From contig JANSLP010000114.1 of assembly GCA_029298735.1 (NCBI GenBank), positions 27,237 through 91,236 of the forward strand: a stretch of 64,000 bases of DNA, written 5' to 3'. The position numbers were made by a program, and so were the translations under genes. The notes beneath the pieces were generated by a model. The model was not told the DNA's origin, ran no database searches, and saw nothing but the letters and a program-made list of their open reading frames with translations. Of this stretch, positions 44,482-55,459 are shown piece by piece. The stretch comes from Ophiostoma sp. CBS 140.51 (Eukaryota > Ascomycota > Sordariomycetes > Ophiostomatales > Ophiostomataceae). Positions within the stretch are counted from its first letter, which is position 1. Every line of letters begins with the position of its first letter.

Positions 44482-45555
44482 CTACTTCTCGCCCATGGCC
44501 ATGGGCCGTGTTAAGATGGGCGACAGTTGGCCTCGCACACGCTCCTGCAGCCAGGTCGGCATCCCTCTCAAAATGGTGGCCACGGCGAATTTGGGCGGGT
44601 AGAAGAGCTGCCCGCTCTTGCCGGCCAAGACGTGCTCGACGACACCGACAGCGACCGTCCGCGGATCCAACAGGTCCCCCTGGAAGCGTCGCTTGATCTC
44701 GGCACTGGGTTCAATGGCGGCCTCGCCCAGCAGCGGCGTCTTGACAAAGTGTGGGTGGATCACCGTCGTGCGCACTTCGGGCGCGTTGTATCTGTACTTG
44801 AGCTCTTGCGTCAGTCCTTCGTGGAACGCCAGCAGTCCCGCCTTGGTGCAGGAGTAGTCGACATTGCTCGCAATGGTGACAAAACTGGCCATGCTGGCCA
44901 TGTTCACCACATGCCCGTGGTGGTTGCGGATCATGCTGGGCAAGAACTCGCGCGTCATGCGGATGGGCGCGACGGCGTTAATGGCAAAGACGGCGCGCAT
45001 CTGATCGTTTGTTGCTTCGAGCAAAGAAAGACCGTGGCCGATGCCAGCATTGTTGATGAGGACGGTGGGCTCGCCGACTTCGCGGCGGATGCGGGCGGCC
45101 AGTTCTTCCAGCTCGCTGTCAGGACCGGTCAAGTCAAACTCGTAGAAATGGACGCCCTGGGCGGGACCGGGAAAGCGGCCGTCGTCGTCGTTTTTGCCAA
45201 TACTCTTGTACGCATCGCGGGCATCACCCTTTTGGAGCGGTGCCTGTCTGTCCAAGACGACCACGGTGACACCGCGCTTGGCAAACTCGGTCACCATGAT
45301 GCGGCCCATGCCGCTGCTGCCGCCTGTCACCAGGACAATCTCCTTACTCCAGTCGGACCACTGTGATGATGTCGTCCCAAACAGAGGGTTTCCCACGGCG
45401 TAGTTGCTGAGCAGACGGTTGAAGCGCGAGACGGCCGTGAGTCCCAGGACGACAGCGGCCGTCGAGGCGAGAGCGGTACGCCCGGCAGGCGAGTTGGCCG
45501 CCTGGACGGCCTCGGCCGCGGCGCGTTGGACGACGTCGAGGTTGAAGTTGGTCAT
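44482..45555 (-). CDS. Short-chain dehydrogenase/reductase, membrane-anchored type
   Basis: A single exon of 357 aa. A hydrophobic segment near residues 28-43 (ALASTAAVVLGLTAV) could anchor it to the ER or lipid droplets. The Rossmann motif TGGSSGMG lies at 77-84, NNAG at 168-171, the catalytic Ser at about 221 or 224, and the YSCTK motif supplies Tyr234 and Lys238. It resembles the classical SDRs related to RDH10/SDR16C retinol and 17-beta-type dehydrogenases, which oxidise or reduce hydroxyl groups on lipophilic substrates with NAD(P)(H). The substrate here is unknown. The gene is divergent from the methyltransferase across 3 kb. Confidence 0.87.
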   Translation of the reverse strand: MTNFNLDVVQRAAAEAVQAANSPAGRTALASTAAVVLGLTAVSRFNRLLSNYAVGNPLFGTTSSQWSDWSKEIVLVTGGSSGMGRIMVTEFAKRGVTVVVLDRQAPLQKGDARDAYKSIGKNDDDGRFPGPAQGVHFYEFDLTGPDSELEELAARIRREVGEPTVLINNAGIGHGLSLLEATNDQMRAVFAINAVAPIRMTREFLPSMIRNHHGHVVNMASMASFVTIASNVDYSCTKAGLLAFHEGLTQELKYRYNAPEVRTTVIHPHFVKTPLLGEAAIEPSAEIKRRFQGDLLDPRTVAVGVVEHVLAGKSGQLFYPPKFAVATILRGMPTWLQERVRGQLSPILTRPMAMGEK

Positions 45556-46186
45556 CGTGGGGCTGTGTATAGTAGTAAATAAGACAATGGTATCGGGATC
45601 GCGGAGGACGCTTGTGTCGAGGGTGGGCGGTTATTTATGTTGATCGAGGTAGAGGTTGCAGTTTCAGGCAAACCCCACAAACAGCAAACGGAAGGACTGG
45701 AGCTTTCCCCAGACCCAAAAAACGTCACTGGCCTGGCCCATCCCATCCATCACATTTTCAAAAAGGGAAAGAACCGCCGGCCTGGTGTTGGTACCTTTGC
45801 GGAAGAGGGGGCGAGTTCGGAACGGTGGAAAGAACGAACGACCAGCACACCTTCACATGCCTGCTGTCATTCGGCTACGCTGCACGCGATGCGGCTGCCG
45901 GTGGCGGAAGTTGTATGGAAGTTTAGCGGACGTTCAGCGGCACTACTGTGCATTTGCAGATTGGAGAAGGAAGCTTGGAGCTGCTGGGTGCCGAGCTTCT
46001 GGCTTTCCCCTCTTTTCCTTCTATTTTCTGTTCTTGTGAAAGAGGAGAAGTAGACGAAGGGGAGCTGAAAACGTCCCAAACGGCCATAAAAAACGATAAC
46101 GACGAGGAATTTCAATCAATAAACGAAAACGAGCAGACAATAATAGAAAAGACAAACGTGTCTTCGATAAGGCTGCCATATTTCTG

Positions 46187-46232
46187 TGCATTATCATGCA
46201 TTATCATGCATTCTTCTGCATTCTTCTACATT
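46187..46232. repeat. 10 bp tandem repeat, four to five copies
   Basis: TGCATTATCA occurs twice, then TGCATTCTTC twice, then a partial copy: two homogenised subtypes of one 10 bp unit. Confidence 0.9.
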
Positions 46233-48400
46233 TTGGGTCGTATCATCATCACTCTAATTGCCCCGTCTTACCGTCACCATCAACGTGGCTAGGATTCGGT
46301 ACACGGTGCGTTCGTATTTGACGAATGCCACCAAACACGATGCAAAGTCACAAAAGTACCACTAATTTTTACTTTGCCGAGCTGGAGACAACAAGCAGAG
46401 CGAGAGAACGTCGAGGCCAGACCGGGCCACACCTTTGCTCAAGAGTGAGACTCGAGCTTTCCCCGCGTTTGCTTCTTCCTCCAGGGGACTTGGCAGTGGT
46501 GGTTCGCGTCGCCCCTTCCCCAGATGCCACCATTTATCAGTGGGTTCTTTCAGTGGAGTGCCCTTTTTTTCTGGGGTATCAGGATCACTCTATATTATGT
46601 TAAGCTCTTTCTTTACGGCTTCTCTCTACTCAATAGACTTTCTAAAAGAACGCTCCATTCTGGATGCCCCTTCCCCGGATTTTCGGCAATGCTAGTACTT
46701 TTTCCCAGCTGGCAGGCACGATGTATTACAGATTTGGATTGCGCTTCCGGCCCCGCTCCAAAGGAAGGAACAACACGATGGATGAAGAGGGGGGAGGACG
46801 AAGACAAAGATGAGGGGAAGGAAGGAGAAGGAAGGAGAAGGAAGGGGGTAGGAAGGGGCCATCCGGTGATCTTTAAAAAGAACGAGGAGAGCCGCCCTGC
46901 CATGCTGGCATTCTCGGAGTATGCTCGCTATCTCGAGTGTCTTTTTGGAGACGGCTAGAAAGCATCAAGAGCATCCATTATTCTCGTTTGTGGCGTGCGG
47001 ACAGACGGGACCTAGTCGAGTATCCGCACACCGATATTCCCCACGATCTTGTCAAAAGTACCGTCTCCAAAGAGGGGCATGGAGAGGGAGGAGGGAAGAG
47101 GACATCGAACAACACGAAGATGCGGATAGTGAGCCATAAAAAAGGACCGGTCGTTGCCCAGAAGGGGGAAGTGGCGAAGATCAAGAAAGGGCGGGGTGAA
47201 AAGTTGAGTTGGACAATAGAAAGAAGGTCAGAAAGGTCAGATCACGGAGCAGGAAGACAAACAAACGGCTCCGAAGACAAGACGACACGAGGACAAGATG
47301 ATGATATGGCGTCCAATCAAGGATGATATGGGAAGATGACAAGAAAACACGAAGACTTGAGAGAGACCGTGACGCAGCTCTCATGATGCCCCACAAAACC
47401 GTTATGTATGTTTGCGCGAGGCTTTGAGCGAGGCTGTCATCTTCGATGTCCCTATGTTTGCCCGTCGTACCTTTTTGTGTGCACGCCCTTGAAGTGGCAG
47501 ATGCAGACGCAGCTTGTCAGTAGCGACAGTTAGGGTGCAGACGGCACACATACAGAGCAGGAGCTGTTGGCGCTGGTCGTTACTGGCTGTTCCTGGCCCG
47601 CAGCGACTCGCCTGCAGGCGGCTGAACCTGCAAGATGCAACGGCTCAACGGCGCCTACGACAGTGGCGCCCTGTTAGGCAATGAGCGGCGGCCACTGAGC
47701 ACACCTGGCTTTCTTTTCTGTCGCCTTTCTTTTCTTCTTTCCTTTTTCCATCCAAGGCGACACAATCTCAACAACTCCGTTTCTTCGTCTCAGCCTTGAC
47801 GACTGTTTCGCGTCCTTCGAAAACAACGTGGCATTTAGTATGTCGTAGTTGGAACAAATCCGCGCCCGAATCCCGACGGAAGGCGCTGGGACGCGGACGT
47901 CGGTCTTTTGCGATAACGCCCGCCAGCCCTGAATCCGCCAAATCCACCCAAACTTCAGGGGAAACATCACCGAGGAGGCTAGAGTTACCACGAGGCGAGG
48001 AAGGATGGCGGTTTCGATACCAAAAGATAAAAATAAGACCGGGCCAATACGTCCCTGAAACCGTCCGGCACACGCCCGGTTGAGCATAACGTGAATTGCC
48101 GTCGTATTTGTTGTCCCTTGTTGGGACGTTATTGTCAAAACCGTTCGACTTGTTGAGATGCAACTCGTTTGTCGAACTGAGATCATAAAGGAGGGGCACG
48201 GGTTTCTGATGGCAGGCAAGACAAACTCCGCACAGCGTCGCAGGCCTCGTCCTTCGTAAATGTAGGAGACGCAGGGACATCGGTGAACGGGATTACTGGG
48301 AACTGTGACTACGACTGCTTTTGCTGTGGATGTTCTGCTGCAGGAACAGGAGACAGGAACGGACCATTCATCTATGGATCCGTTGATTCCTCCATCCCAT

Positions 48401-48436
48401 CCTTGACCTCCTTGACCTCCTTAACCTCTTTAACCT
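48401..48436. repeat. 9 bp tandem repeat, four copies
   Basis: The unit CCTTGACCT is repeated four times; the last two copies carry AACCT. It lies about 200 bp upstream of the methyltransferase start. Confidence 0.9.
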
Positions 48437-48619
48437 CCTGTGCTCAACCTATCTGCGACTACGACTACTTAAGAGCCGCATCGCCCCGCCAAGACCATTT
48501 CCTCCCCAACTCTCGCTTCTCAATTGCTTCTTTTTTGTCCACTGTCCACAGCCAAGACTCTCCCCTTCCCCTCCACCAAACCCCCACCACAGATTTTACT
48601 GTCCACCACCACCACCACT

Positions 48620-49549
48620 ATGGCCGCTCCACAGGAAAAGACCTTTAGCACCTACAACGCCGAACAGGGCAAACACTACGCCCAGGCCCGACCGGACTAC
48701 CACGCGTCCGTCTACGAGTACATTACCACCAAACACAAAGAGACGGGCGGCCAGTTTGACACCTTGGTCGATCTCGGCTGTGGTCCGGGCAATGTCGCCC
48801 GCTCGCTGGCGCCGCATTTCGCGCATGCCTTTGGTGTCGACCCGGCGCCGGGCATGATTGCCACCGCCAAAGAGCTGGGCGGCACTTCGTCCACAGGCGA
48901 GGCCATCCAGTACGGTCAGGGGGGCGCTGACGATTTCGGATCAAAGGGCGACGTCGTCGTCGCTGACGGGTCTGTCGACCTGGTCTCCGTCGGCAATGCC
49001 GCGCACTGGTTTGATATGCAAAAGTTTTGGGCCCGCGCCGCCCAGGTCCTGAAACCGGGCGGGTCGGTCGCCATCTGGACCACCGGCGATCTGCGCGTGC
49101 ACCCCGACAGCCCCGCCGCCGAGGCTGTCCAAGAGGCCATGGATTTATTTCAGACGCGCGACCTCGAGCCCTATTTCAATGAGGGCAACCGAATTGTGCG
49201 GAACAAGTATTTGGACCTAGGGTTGCCGTGGACAGTCCCGGAGCCTGTTTCGGAGTTTCCCAAGAACGAGTTTAGCCGCCGCGACTGGACCATGTCGGAA
49301 AAGTTCATGACGGTGGGCGAGATGGCCGTCAACATGGACATGATGGAGAAGCTCATGTCGACGTCGAGTCCGTACACGCGCTGGTGCGAGGCCAACCCAG
49401 ATAAAGTCCAGGGCGAGGACAACATCTTGCGGAAGCTGCGTCGCGAGGTCGAGCGCATCCTGCAGGAGGCGGGTGTCGAAAAGGGCAAGGAGACGGTCCG
49501 TGGTTCGGCGCTGGGTGCCGTGCTAATTGCCAAGAAGGCAAAGGCGTAG
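48620..49549 (+). CDS. Class I SAM-dependent methyltransferase
   Basis: A single exon of 309 aa. Motif I is LVDLGCGPGNVAR (about 49-61). The acidic end of strand 2 is at FGVDPAPGMI, and the post-motif segment DLVSVGNAAHWFD follows. These give a Methyltransf_11-type Rossmann fold, closest in pattern to yeast Tmt1/Crg1-like trans-aconitate or small-molecule methyltransferases (the AHWF block is typical). The substrate is unknown. ATG 48620 follows a CCACCACCACT leader and is the first start in frame; the upstream in-frame codons look like leader. There is no targeting signal. Confidence 0.87.
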   Translation: MAAPQEKTFSTYNAEQGKHYAQARPDYHASVYEYITTKHKETGGQFDTLVDLGCGPGNVARSLAPHFAHAFGVDPAPGMIATAKELGGTSSTGEAIQYGQGGADDFGSKGDVVVADGSVDLVSVGNAAHWFDMQKFWARAAQVLKPGGSVAIWTTGDLRVHPDSPAAEAVQEAMDLFQTRDLEPYFNEGNRIVRNKYLDLGLPWTVPEPVSEFPKNEFSRRDWTMSEKFMTVGEMAVNMDMMEKLMSTSSPYTRWCEANPDKVQGEDNILRKLRREVERILQEAGVEKGKETVRGSALGAVLIAKKAKA

Positions 49550-50251
49550 GTGACGCATCTATAATTAGAGGATAACAGTGTTAGCAGTGGACGACGACAG
49601 TGACGGACAAGTTTCAAGTTGGTAGATTGCCATTGATATGTTTGCTGAGATGAGGATAGATTAGCTATGTGTTTTTGTGTTTTTGTGTTTTCCTTATATA
49701 CATAACAAAATCATAAAACTGTGTTGGAGAAATGTTTAAGGCTCGCATATTGGTTCCCCCAGGCCATGCTATGTCCATTCCCATTCCTATTCCTATTCCT
49801 ATCCGTATCCATTTCCATTTCCATTGTCCTTAACCGTGAAAACGCCGTGTGTTCGTGATCCGTAAAAAAGTAAAATGCACATTCTGCCGGGATATCGAAA
49901 ACGAGTTTCCCATATTCGACAAGAGTGGTGCATCCTGAACCATGACAAGTGCGGCTCAACCTAGGCTGCAAATAATGACGGGAGGAAATGAAGGAAGAAG
50001 AAATAAAATATCAAAAGGTAAAAAGAAGATGTGTGCAAAGAAATCATGTGCAGACTGCAAATCAGATCGAGTGGTAAAACATGTCGTGCCTGTTGACAGG
50101 ATGGGCAGAGAACGAAAAACGTCCTGTCGTCTTGTCAAATGAGCTGATGCAGGAGCTGTGCTTTGCTGAAGCTCAAGTTGAACAACAAGGAACTGCAGTC
50201 CATTGTTCACGCCTCCTGCGCAATCACGCTCCGCGGTGTCCGGTATGTCGT
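49550..50251. other. Convergent spacer with hexamer repeats
   Basis: AT-rich 3' flank of the methyltransferase. At 49777-49825 there are degenerate 6 bp repeats (ATTCCT, then ATTTCC units). No gene is seen. Confidence 0.55.
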
Positions 50252-50461
50252 TTATTCAAAGTCGATCGCAACGACAACGGGGAAGCCGTGCTTCTTGCCG
50301 GAGGGGCAGACGTTGCCGGAGATGTCCTCGTCGTCCCAATTGTCCTCGTCGTCAGCGTAGTAGTCATAGTCGTCGTCGTCGTCATCGACATGGTCCTCCT
50401 TCTTGTTATCGCTGTCCTCAGCGGCCAGCTCCGTGTTAAGCACAGCGTACGGATCGAACTG
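50252..50461 (-). other. In-frame acidic extension beyond the TAG of the unknown gene
   Basis: After the TAG at 50464-50462 the same frame runs 69 codons to a TAA at 50252. It begins QFDPYAVLNTELAAEDS, passes through an Asp/Tyr-rich block using almost only GAC codons, and ends CPSGKKHGFPVVVAIDFE. The codon choice and a further Cys suggest that it is, or recently was, translated. With it the protein would be 186 residues. Confidence 0.45.
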
Positions 50462-50879
50462 CTAGAACTTTCCGGTCACGGCAATGTACCACCAGATGCC
50501 CGAGCAGGTGTCCGTGTTGCCATAGATGCATCTGTACGTCAGAGTTGGGGACAACCCGGTAGGAAGGGAAAGAGAATGAGGAGTCGGAGGGTACCTACTT
50601 CTCGTGGGTAGTGAGCTCGTACCCGCCATACTTTTCGAGCGAGTCCTTGAAGAAGACGCTATCGTCGAGACCGAGATCAGCATTGGCGGCGGCAGCTGCG
50701 GCAGCAGCGGCTGCAGCAGCGGGCGTCTTGTCGACACGGCTCTGGTTGAGCATGGTGGGGGGTGTTCTGGTGAAGGCCATAACGGCGTTGGGGATCATGA
50801 CCACCTCCAAGGCGGCCGACACCATGAACTCCATAAAATGGAAATAGGCATAGAATATCGCAAGGATCACGTTGCGCAT
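50462..50879 (-). CDS. Unknown protein with N-terminal hydrophobic segment and poly-Ala run
   Basis: Two exons, 50879-50599 and 50531-50462, with a 67 bp intron (GTAGGT donor, CGTACAG acceptor); 116 aa to the first stop. I do not recognise it. The first 35 residues are hydrophobic (signal peptide or anchor). A 12-Ala run (mixed Ala codons) follows, then a charged segment DDSVFFKDSLEKYGGYELTTHEK and a Cys pair in KCIYGNTDTCSGIWWYIAVTGKF. A TAG then occurs, but the frame continues with coding-like sequence (next feature). The Cys pair and short length are compatible with a small secreted protein. Whether the product stops here or extends is open. Confidence 0.5.
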
Positions 50880-52517
50880 GTTGGGTGTTATCGTGGGGGT
50901 GCCGAGTTGGTGGGGTGCGGAAAAAATAGAACTGGATAAAAAAAGAAAACATTGTCAGATTGAAATAGCAAGGTGAGGATGGGGTGAGAAGATGCGTCTG
51001 TTGTACGTACCGTGAGGATCCTGCTTGGCAGCGAGTTGATGTCTTCCTGGGGAGGAAGGAGTCAGGAATGCGGAGAGGGCGTGGATGTGGAAAGAGCGGT
51101 AGTGACAGCGGTGCTCGACGACGGGCGTGTAGAGCAAAAATTACAGAAGAGCGAGTTGGCGTCTTGCGTTGGCAAACAAGGGAAGGAGCGTGACGTGCAG
51201 CAGAGTGCAGAGTGGGCAGGTGCTGGGTGGTAGTGATGAATGGGTGTTGGTTGGTGAACAGACTTCTTGAAGAGAGTGAATGAAAGTGGTTGGAGAGGAG
51301 AAGAAAGAAGAGAGGAGAGAAGAGGGATAGAAGAAGAAGGGAAGAAAAGAAGAGGTGGGAAAGCAAAAGAGGGAAGGAGACAAAAATGGGCGATGGTGGG
51401 CGACGGCCAAAATAAACAGAATACGACCAGTGTTGCGTCGTGGGCTCCTGGTCCTTGCACGGTAATTTTGGCCCTTCTTGCCCTTCTTGCACTTTCCTAC
51501 ATTGTTTATTTTGCTGTTTCTCCCTCTTGTCGTGCGATTTAGAAGGTGTATCTCGTCCTGGTGAGGAAGGGGAAAAGGGGGGGGGTCACCTGCGTTGCTA
51601 TTTCCTAATCGGGAAGTAAAAGAGTCCTCGCCAGGAAAGCACATTCAGGGAAGGAGCGGCCGGCCAAAGCAAACGGAAGGTACGAAAATACTAGGCATAG
51701 CCCAATAGCACACTTTCAATGGGAAACAATTGCTCCCTGGGCTCTTGTCGTATTATTGGGTATTCTTTTCTGTAGAATAGATGCAAATATGCCTACAAGT
51801 GAAGTTCGAAAATGATATCTGTCCTCCCCATCTTCACCCCTCAATACGGCGCCTGCCGCTGCCAAGTGAACCTTTTTGCCTTCGCAGCTTCCTTTCTGGT
51901 TACCTGGGGATTCTGGAAGAGAGCTCTTCACATTTTACTTCCCCTCGTATCTGCATTATGAGGAAGGCACGACCGGCCATCTGAACAGAGATCTGAACAA
52001 GAACCTGAACAAGAACAGAGGGGCTATGACCAGCTTGGAAGGCGAGCCCGCAGCACCCATCGCACCTTCCCATAAATTCAGCGAGCCCATCTTTCCAGTT
52101 GAATTTTGTTTTCCCCCTTTCTGTGCCCCTGAGTTCTCCCCTGAGCCCCCAAATCTGCCCATCCTGCTCTACTGGAGATTGTCTTCGGCACTGTGGTCAC
52201 TGATGTCGCTGTCGACCTACCCTGCTACCGACCCCTCTTCCCATCCAACAGCCGTGCCCCCCTACTCGGAAAGGCCGCTCCGGGCAGCATCGAGCATCAT
52301 CGACAATGGTCATATGACCCTCTCGACACTCGTCAATGACCTCACAAACGAGACATGAAGGAAGAGATATCCAAGCTGAGTGTATTTCGATCCCTTGACT
52401 GCTCTGGTATTCACACCTGCTAATCAATACATGCACATACCTGACAGAATCAGATGACTCGACAGACCTCCCGTTGATCGCCGTTCCTCGACACTTCCTT
52501 TCTCCTAAGTAGTCCCC
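50880..52517. other. Intergenic, promoter of the unknown gene
   Basis: The 51050-51400 stretch is CT-rich in minus-strand sense. The 51876-52358 plus-strand frame (160 codons) has Pro-rich text but no known domain. A gene there is possible but not supported. Confidence 0.45.
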
Positions 52518-53378
52518 CTAGTCCTCCGTGTCGGCCGAAAGGTCGTGCAGCGACGGACACCCATCGACATAGCTCTGCCACACCTCGGGCGACACGCGAC
52601 GCAGTATCAGTATCAGCTCTCTGCCCGCCTGCCACGACCCGTTTTCGAGCACGGCGTCGAGCTCCGTTTCCCATGTTCCCTTAATGCTGTATGGGCTCGT
52701 GGGCTTGTACCAGTGCCACAGGTACTTTTTGTCCTTGTCGCCAAACACGTTGTCAGCGATCTTGCTTTGCACGGGGATGGACCAAAGCTGGACAGGCCGG
52801 CCTCGCCCCAGAGTGCTTGTTTCGTTGGCCAGCCTCTGTCGCAGGCGTCGAACCAGCTGAGGCAGAGAAAGAGGTCTACTGTCGGCATCTGTGTCGGCGT
52901 CGTTGCAAAAGTCGTACTCGTCGTCTTGTGCTTCGTCCAGCAACAGGTCGGCAATCGATGTCGTCGCGCCCGGCAGGCGAATGGTCCCCAGGTCGAAATA
53001 TCCCTTGACATGCGCCAGAGCAGAACCAGGCTCTTTGACAGAGAAAGTTTCGCATGATGAGGTTGTCGCTATCGTGGTCGGCGTCGCTGGTGTTGATGTC
53101 GATGTCGATGTCGATGTCGACGCTTGCTGGAGAGAGGCCCAATCGTACAGTGTGACACTCACTGGCTGCGCTTCAGCATGCACATCAGCGACGACCAAGA
53201 TCTCGTGGCGGTGCACATACAGCTCGACTTGTGTTTTTATCATCTCCAGTCGCTGTGCAGTTTTGCGGCGCCTCTCTTCAAAATCGTCGTTGGAACTTGT
53301 TTCGGCATTGAAGCTTTGCAGGTGATGTTCGTAGCTCGCCAGGATACTGGACAAGTCGCTGGAGTCGTCTCGTGACAT
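52518..53378 (-). CDS. Hypothetical protein with Ser-Thr repeat
   Basis: A single exon of 286 aa that I do not recognise. The N-terminus (SSDLSSILASYEHHLQSF) and residues 35-60 form charged helices. A Ser-Thr dipeptide run (about 85-95) comes from a hexanucleotide repeat in the DNA. The rest mixes acidic stretches (DEAQDDEYDFCNDADTDAD) with a Trp-rich part (YLWHWYKPTSPYSIKGTWETELD), suggesting a folded C-terminal domain. There is no signal peptide or membrane segment. ATG 53378 is the first in-frame Met; the frame upstream begins with TTG. Confidence 0.6.
   Translation of the reverse strand: MSRDDSSDLSSILASYEHHLQSFNAETSSNDDFEERRRKTAQRLEMIKTQVELYVHRHEILVVADVHAEAQPVSVTLYDWASLQQASTSTSTSTSTPATPTTIATTSSCETFSVKEPGSALAHVKGYFDLGTIRLPGATTSIADLLLDEAQDDEYDFCNDADTDADSRPLSLPQLVRRLRQRLANETSTLGRGRPVQLWSIPVQSKIADNVFGDKDKKYLWHWYKPTSPYSIKGTWETELDAVLENGSWQAGRELILILRRVSPEVWQSYVDGCPSLHDLSADTED
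53095..53121. repeat. GATGTC hexamer repeat inside a coding sequence
   Basis: Four perfect units plus a half unit. On the minus strand it encodes alternating Ser and Thr, so length changes keep the frame. Confidence 0.95.
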
Positions 53379-53871
53379 TGTGTCTGGGGTGAAAGATATC
53401 TGGGCGGCAATAGGTATGTTCTCCAGACGAACTCTCTTTGATGGTGAAGATTGATAGTCGCTAATAATGAACAATGAAGATTTGACATTAGATGTGAAAG
53501 GGAAGCTGTCTGGAAAATGCGTCAACGAATAGAATCACGTGAAGAAACCTGCATGGTTGCCTGCAAGGCACATCATCAGCAATACCAAAACAGAACAACA
53601 GAACCCTGGGCAACGGCTGGTGAACAGACAACCCTCAAGGTCTTTCTTGAGCAAAGAACAAAAACAAAGAGAAAAGGGGAAGTGCGACTCCCTAGTTTGG
53701 AACAAAACAGCATGAACAAAGACTGGTCAAAATGTTGGCCAGGAACAGCCAGGAACGACTGGGACAATTCCCACCTGGCGAAGTATCAAGGGAAACGACA
53801 CTAAATGAAATGCTTTGTTTTAAAATTCTATCAGATTCAATCTTCAACTAACTTCTGTTCATTCTTCTCCT
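53379..53871. other. Spacer between two minus-strand genes
   Basis: 493 bp of mixed sequence: the promoter of the 286 aa gene and the 3' flank of its neighbour. Nothing else is seen. Confidence 0.55.
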
Positions 53872-54588
53872 CTAGTAAACACTCGACAACTGGTACTCGA
53901 CATCGTAGCTGCTCGTGGCCGTCGCCACCTTGGCCACCGCGGCCTGCAGCTGCTTGTACGCCTCGGACTGCTGGAACGCCGCCGCCGCCGCCGCATCATT
54001 GTGGCCCGTCAGCGTCACCAGCACATTGGCATCCTCGCGCGAGAAGGAGACAGCCAAAAAGTCGAGGTGGGCAGGCGACGACTTGACAAACTCGGTGTAG
54101 GCCACAGCAGCAGCGGCCTGGTCAGCCTGGGGCACGGTCGCATGGGAGACAATGTACGCAGCCGCTCGCGGGGTCGTGCCGGCGCCCGTCGGCAGGATAA
54201 TGTGGTGGCACGCGAAAGTTGGGTTTTCGCCGTCGATGATTTTGCCAAAGTGTGGCTTGACCGACTGGTATTGCTCGCCCGGCTCAAATCCGTCCTTCTC
54301 GGCGGCCGAGGTCCAGTCGGCGACCATGGCGACGACCTGGCGGTCGGCCGTCTGGACGCCCAGAATGCCCTGGCGGGAGATGGGGAACTTGCTGACAGAC
54401 GCAGTGATTTCGCCGTAGATGGAGTTGAACTGTAAGGCACAAAAAATGTCACTACGGCTTGAGTGCCAGAATGATCAAAAGGTGATGCTTCTTACCTCCT
54501 CCTCTGGGATGCTCGACTTGCGGAAGGTGCAGATCTCGGTCAGGCGGCCAGGGCCATCGACGATAGGGTGTTGGATAGGGAAGGACAT
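53872..54588 (-). CDS. Protein with two ABM-like halves (ferredoxin-like barrel), unknown function
   Basis: Two exons, 54588-54496 and 54429-53872 (66 bp intron, GTAAGA donor, TTACAG acceptor); 216 aa. Each half shows a beta-strand/helix pattern like antibiotic-biosynthesis-monooxygenase (ABM) domains: LTEICTFRKS...VQTADRQVVAMVADW in the first, and AAAYIVSHAT...DFLAVSFSREDANVLVTLTGH in the second. The latter ends with a helix near AYKQLQAAVAKV. Such tandem ABM-like proteins are common in fungi and mostly uncharacterised; fold and role are inferred. It has no signal peptide. It lies in the same orientation as the MFS gene 871 bp upstream. Confidence 0.65.
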
Positions 54589-55459
54589 GGCTGGATTGTG
54601 TGTGGTGATGCTTTGGAAAGACGAAACGTGCCGAGACTGAAAACAATAAATGTAGTGGAAGAGTGTCTCAAGAATACCGTCTTGAGATTTATTTTCTCAA
54701 CTGGATTTGTTTTATTTTGCTTCATTGACCAATAATTCCCATCTTACCAATCTTCCTTCGAAAATTCCATGGGAAAATAGAAGCGAAGCTCGAAGCTCCA
54801 AGATACCGAGATATTCAAACCGATCCGTTCCTAAGAGCTCGGAACTCGTGGTTCACGATCTTTGTCCCGTCCTCCCATCGGTCTGGAGAGCTCGACAACC
54901 CCGGATGCAAGCTTCAGAAGCTTTCTTTCGTGTAAGAGGGGAAAGTGGAGACCATAAGTTTGGTGCAGCAGGGGACTGACGCTAAATCCTCCCTGGAACG
55001 CTGGAGACAATGCTGGAAGCCCGCTAACGACTAGCGGCGGATTGTCGGTTCGCTTGTTCGAGACTCGAACCGATTGCATCCACACATGTTGAATGTCCAC
55101 TACCCCCCTACCCCCCCGGGGAAATATGCACGAGACATCATGCACCTTGCCATCGACTTTTCTTGGCTTGCTTGTTTTCACTCCGTACTTTACATAGTTT
55201 TTTCGGATCTAGATCATGGCTGGGTATGCTGGTGATATGCCGAAGTTTGAAAAAGACGAGGCAAGAAAAACGCCAAATGCGGAGAAGATTCACGAGATGC
55301 TATCGATGCGACATCTTGCTTGTTACAGGATCTCGCTCAAAGATTGGACAGTAGGACGAAGACGGATTATGTGGTGATAATTACTGTGGTAGATGTAATG
55401 CCGCGGTGATACAGCTTGGCTAATGTAACTTTGATACTAGATATTCTCTCGAGATATTC
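54589..55459. other. Intergenic between the ABM-like and MFS genes
   Basis: 871 bp with a short palindromic segment TTCGAGACTCGAA at about 55058-55070. No gene is seen. Confidence 0.5.

Larger units (their letters stand above)
45556..48619. other. 3.1 kb intergenic stretch with short tandem repeats
   Basis: Mixed sequence with several purine-rich runs (46780-46860 is GGAAGGAGAA-type). The 47680-48280 minus-strand frames of about 170-180 codons overlap one another in different frames and lack coding bias. Two tandem repeats are annotated separately. The last 120 bp is the CT-rich leader of the methyltransferase gene. Confidence 0.5.

Noticed and set aside
47674..48280. Two overlapping minus-strand frames of 170-181 codons
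   Set aside because: They overlap in different frames without coding bias or similarity that I recognise.
51876..52358. 160-codon plus-strand frame with Pro-rich text
   Set aside because: Weak coding look only. It sits in a promoter region and no family is recognised.
55037..55085. GGTTCGAG/TTCGAAC words resembling a tRNA T-arm
   Set aside because: They form a small palindrome, and no cloverleaf of correct spacing surrounds them.
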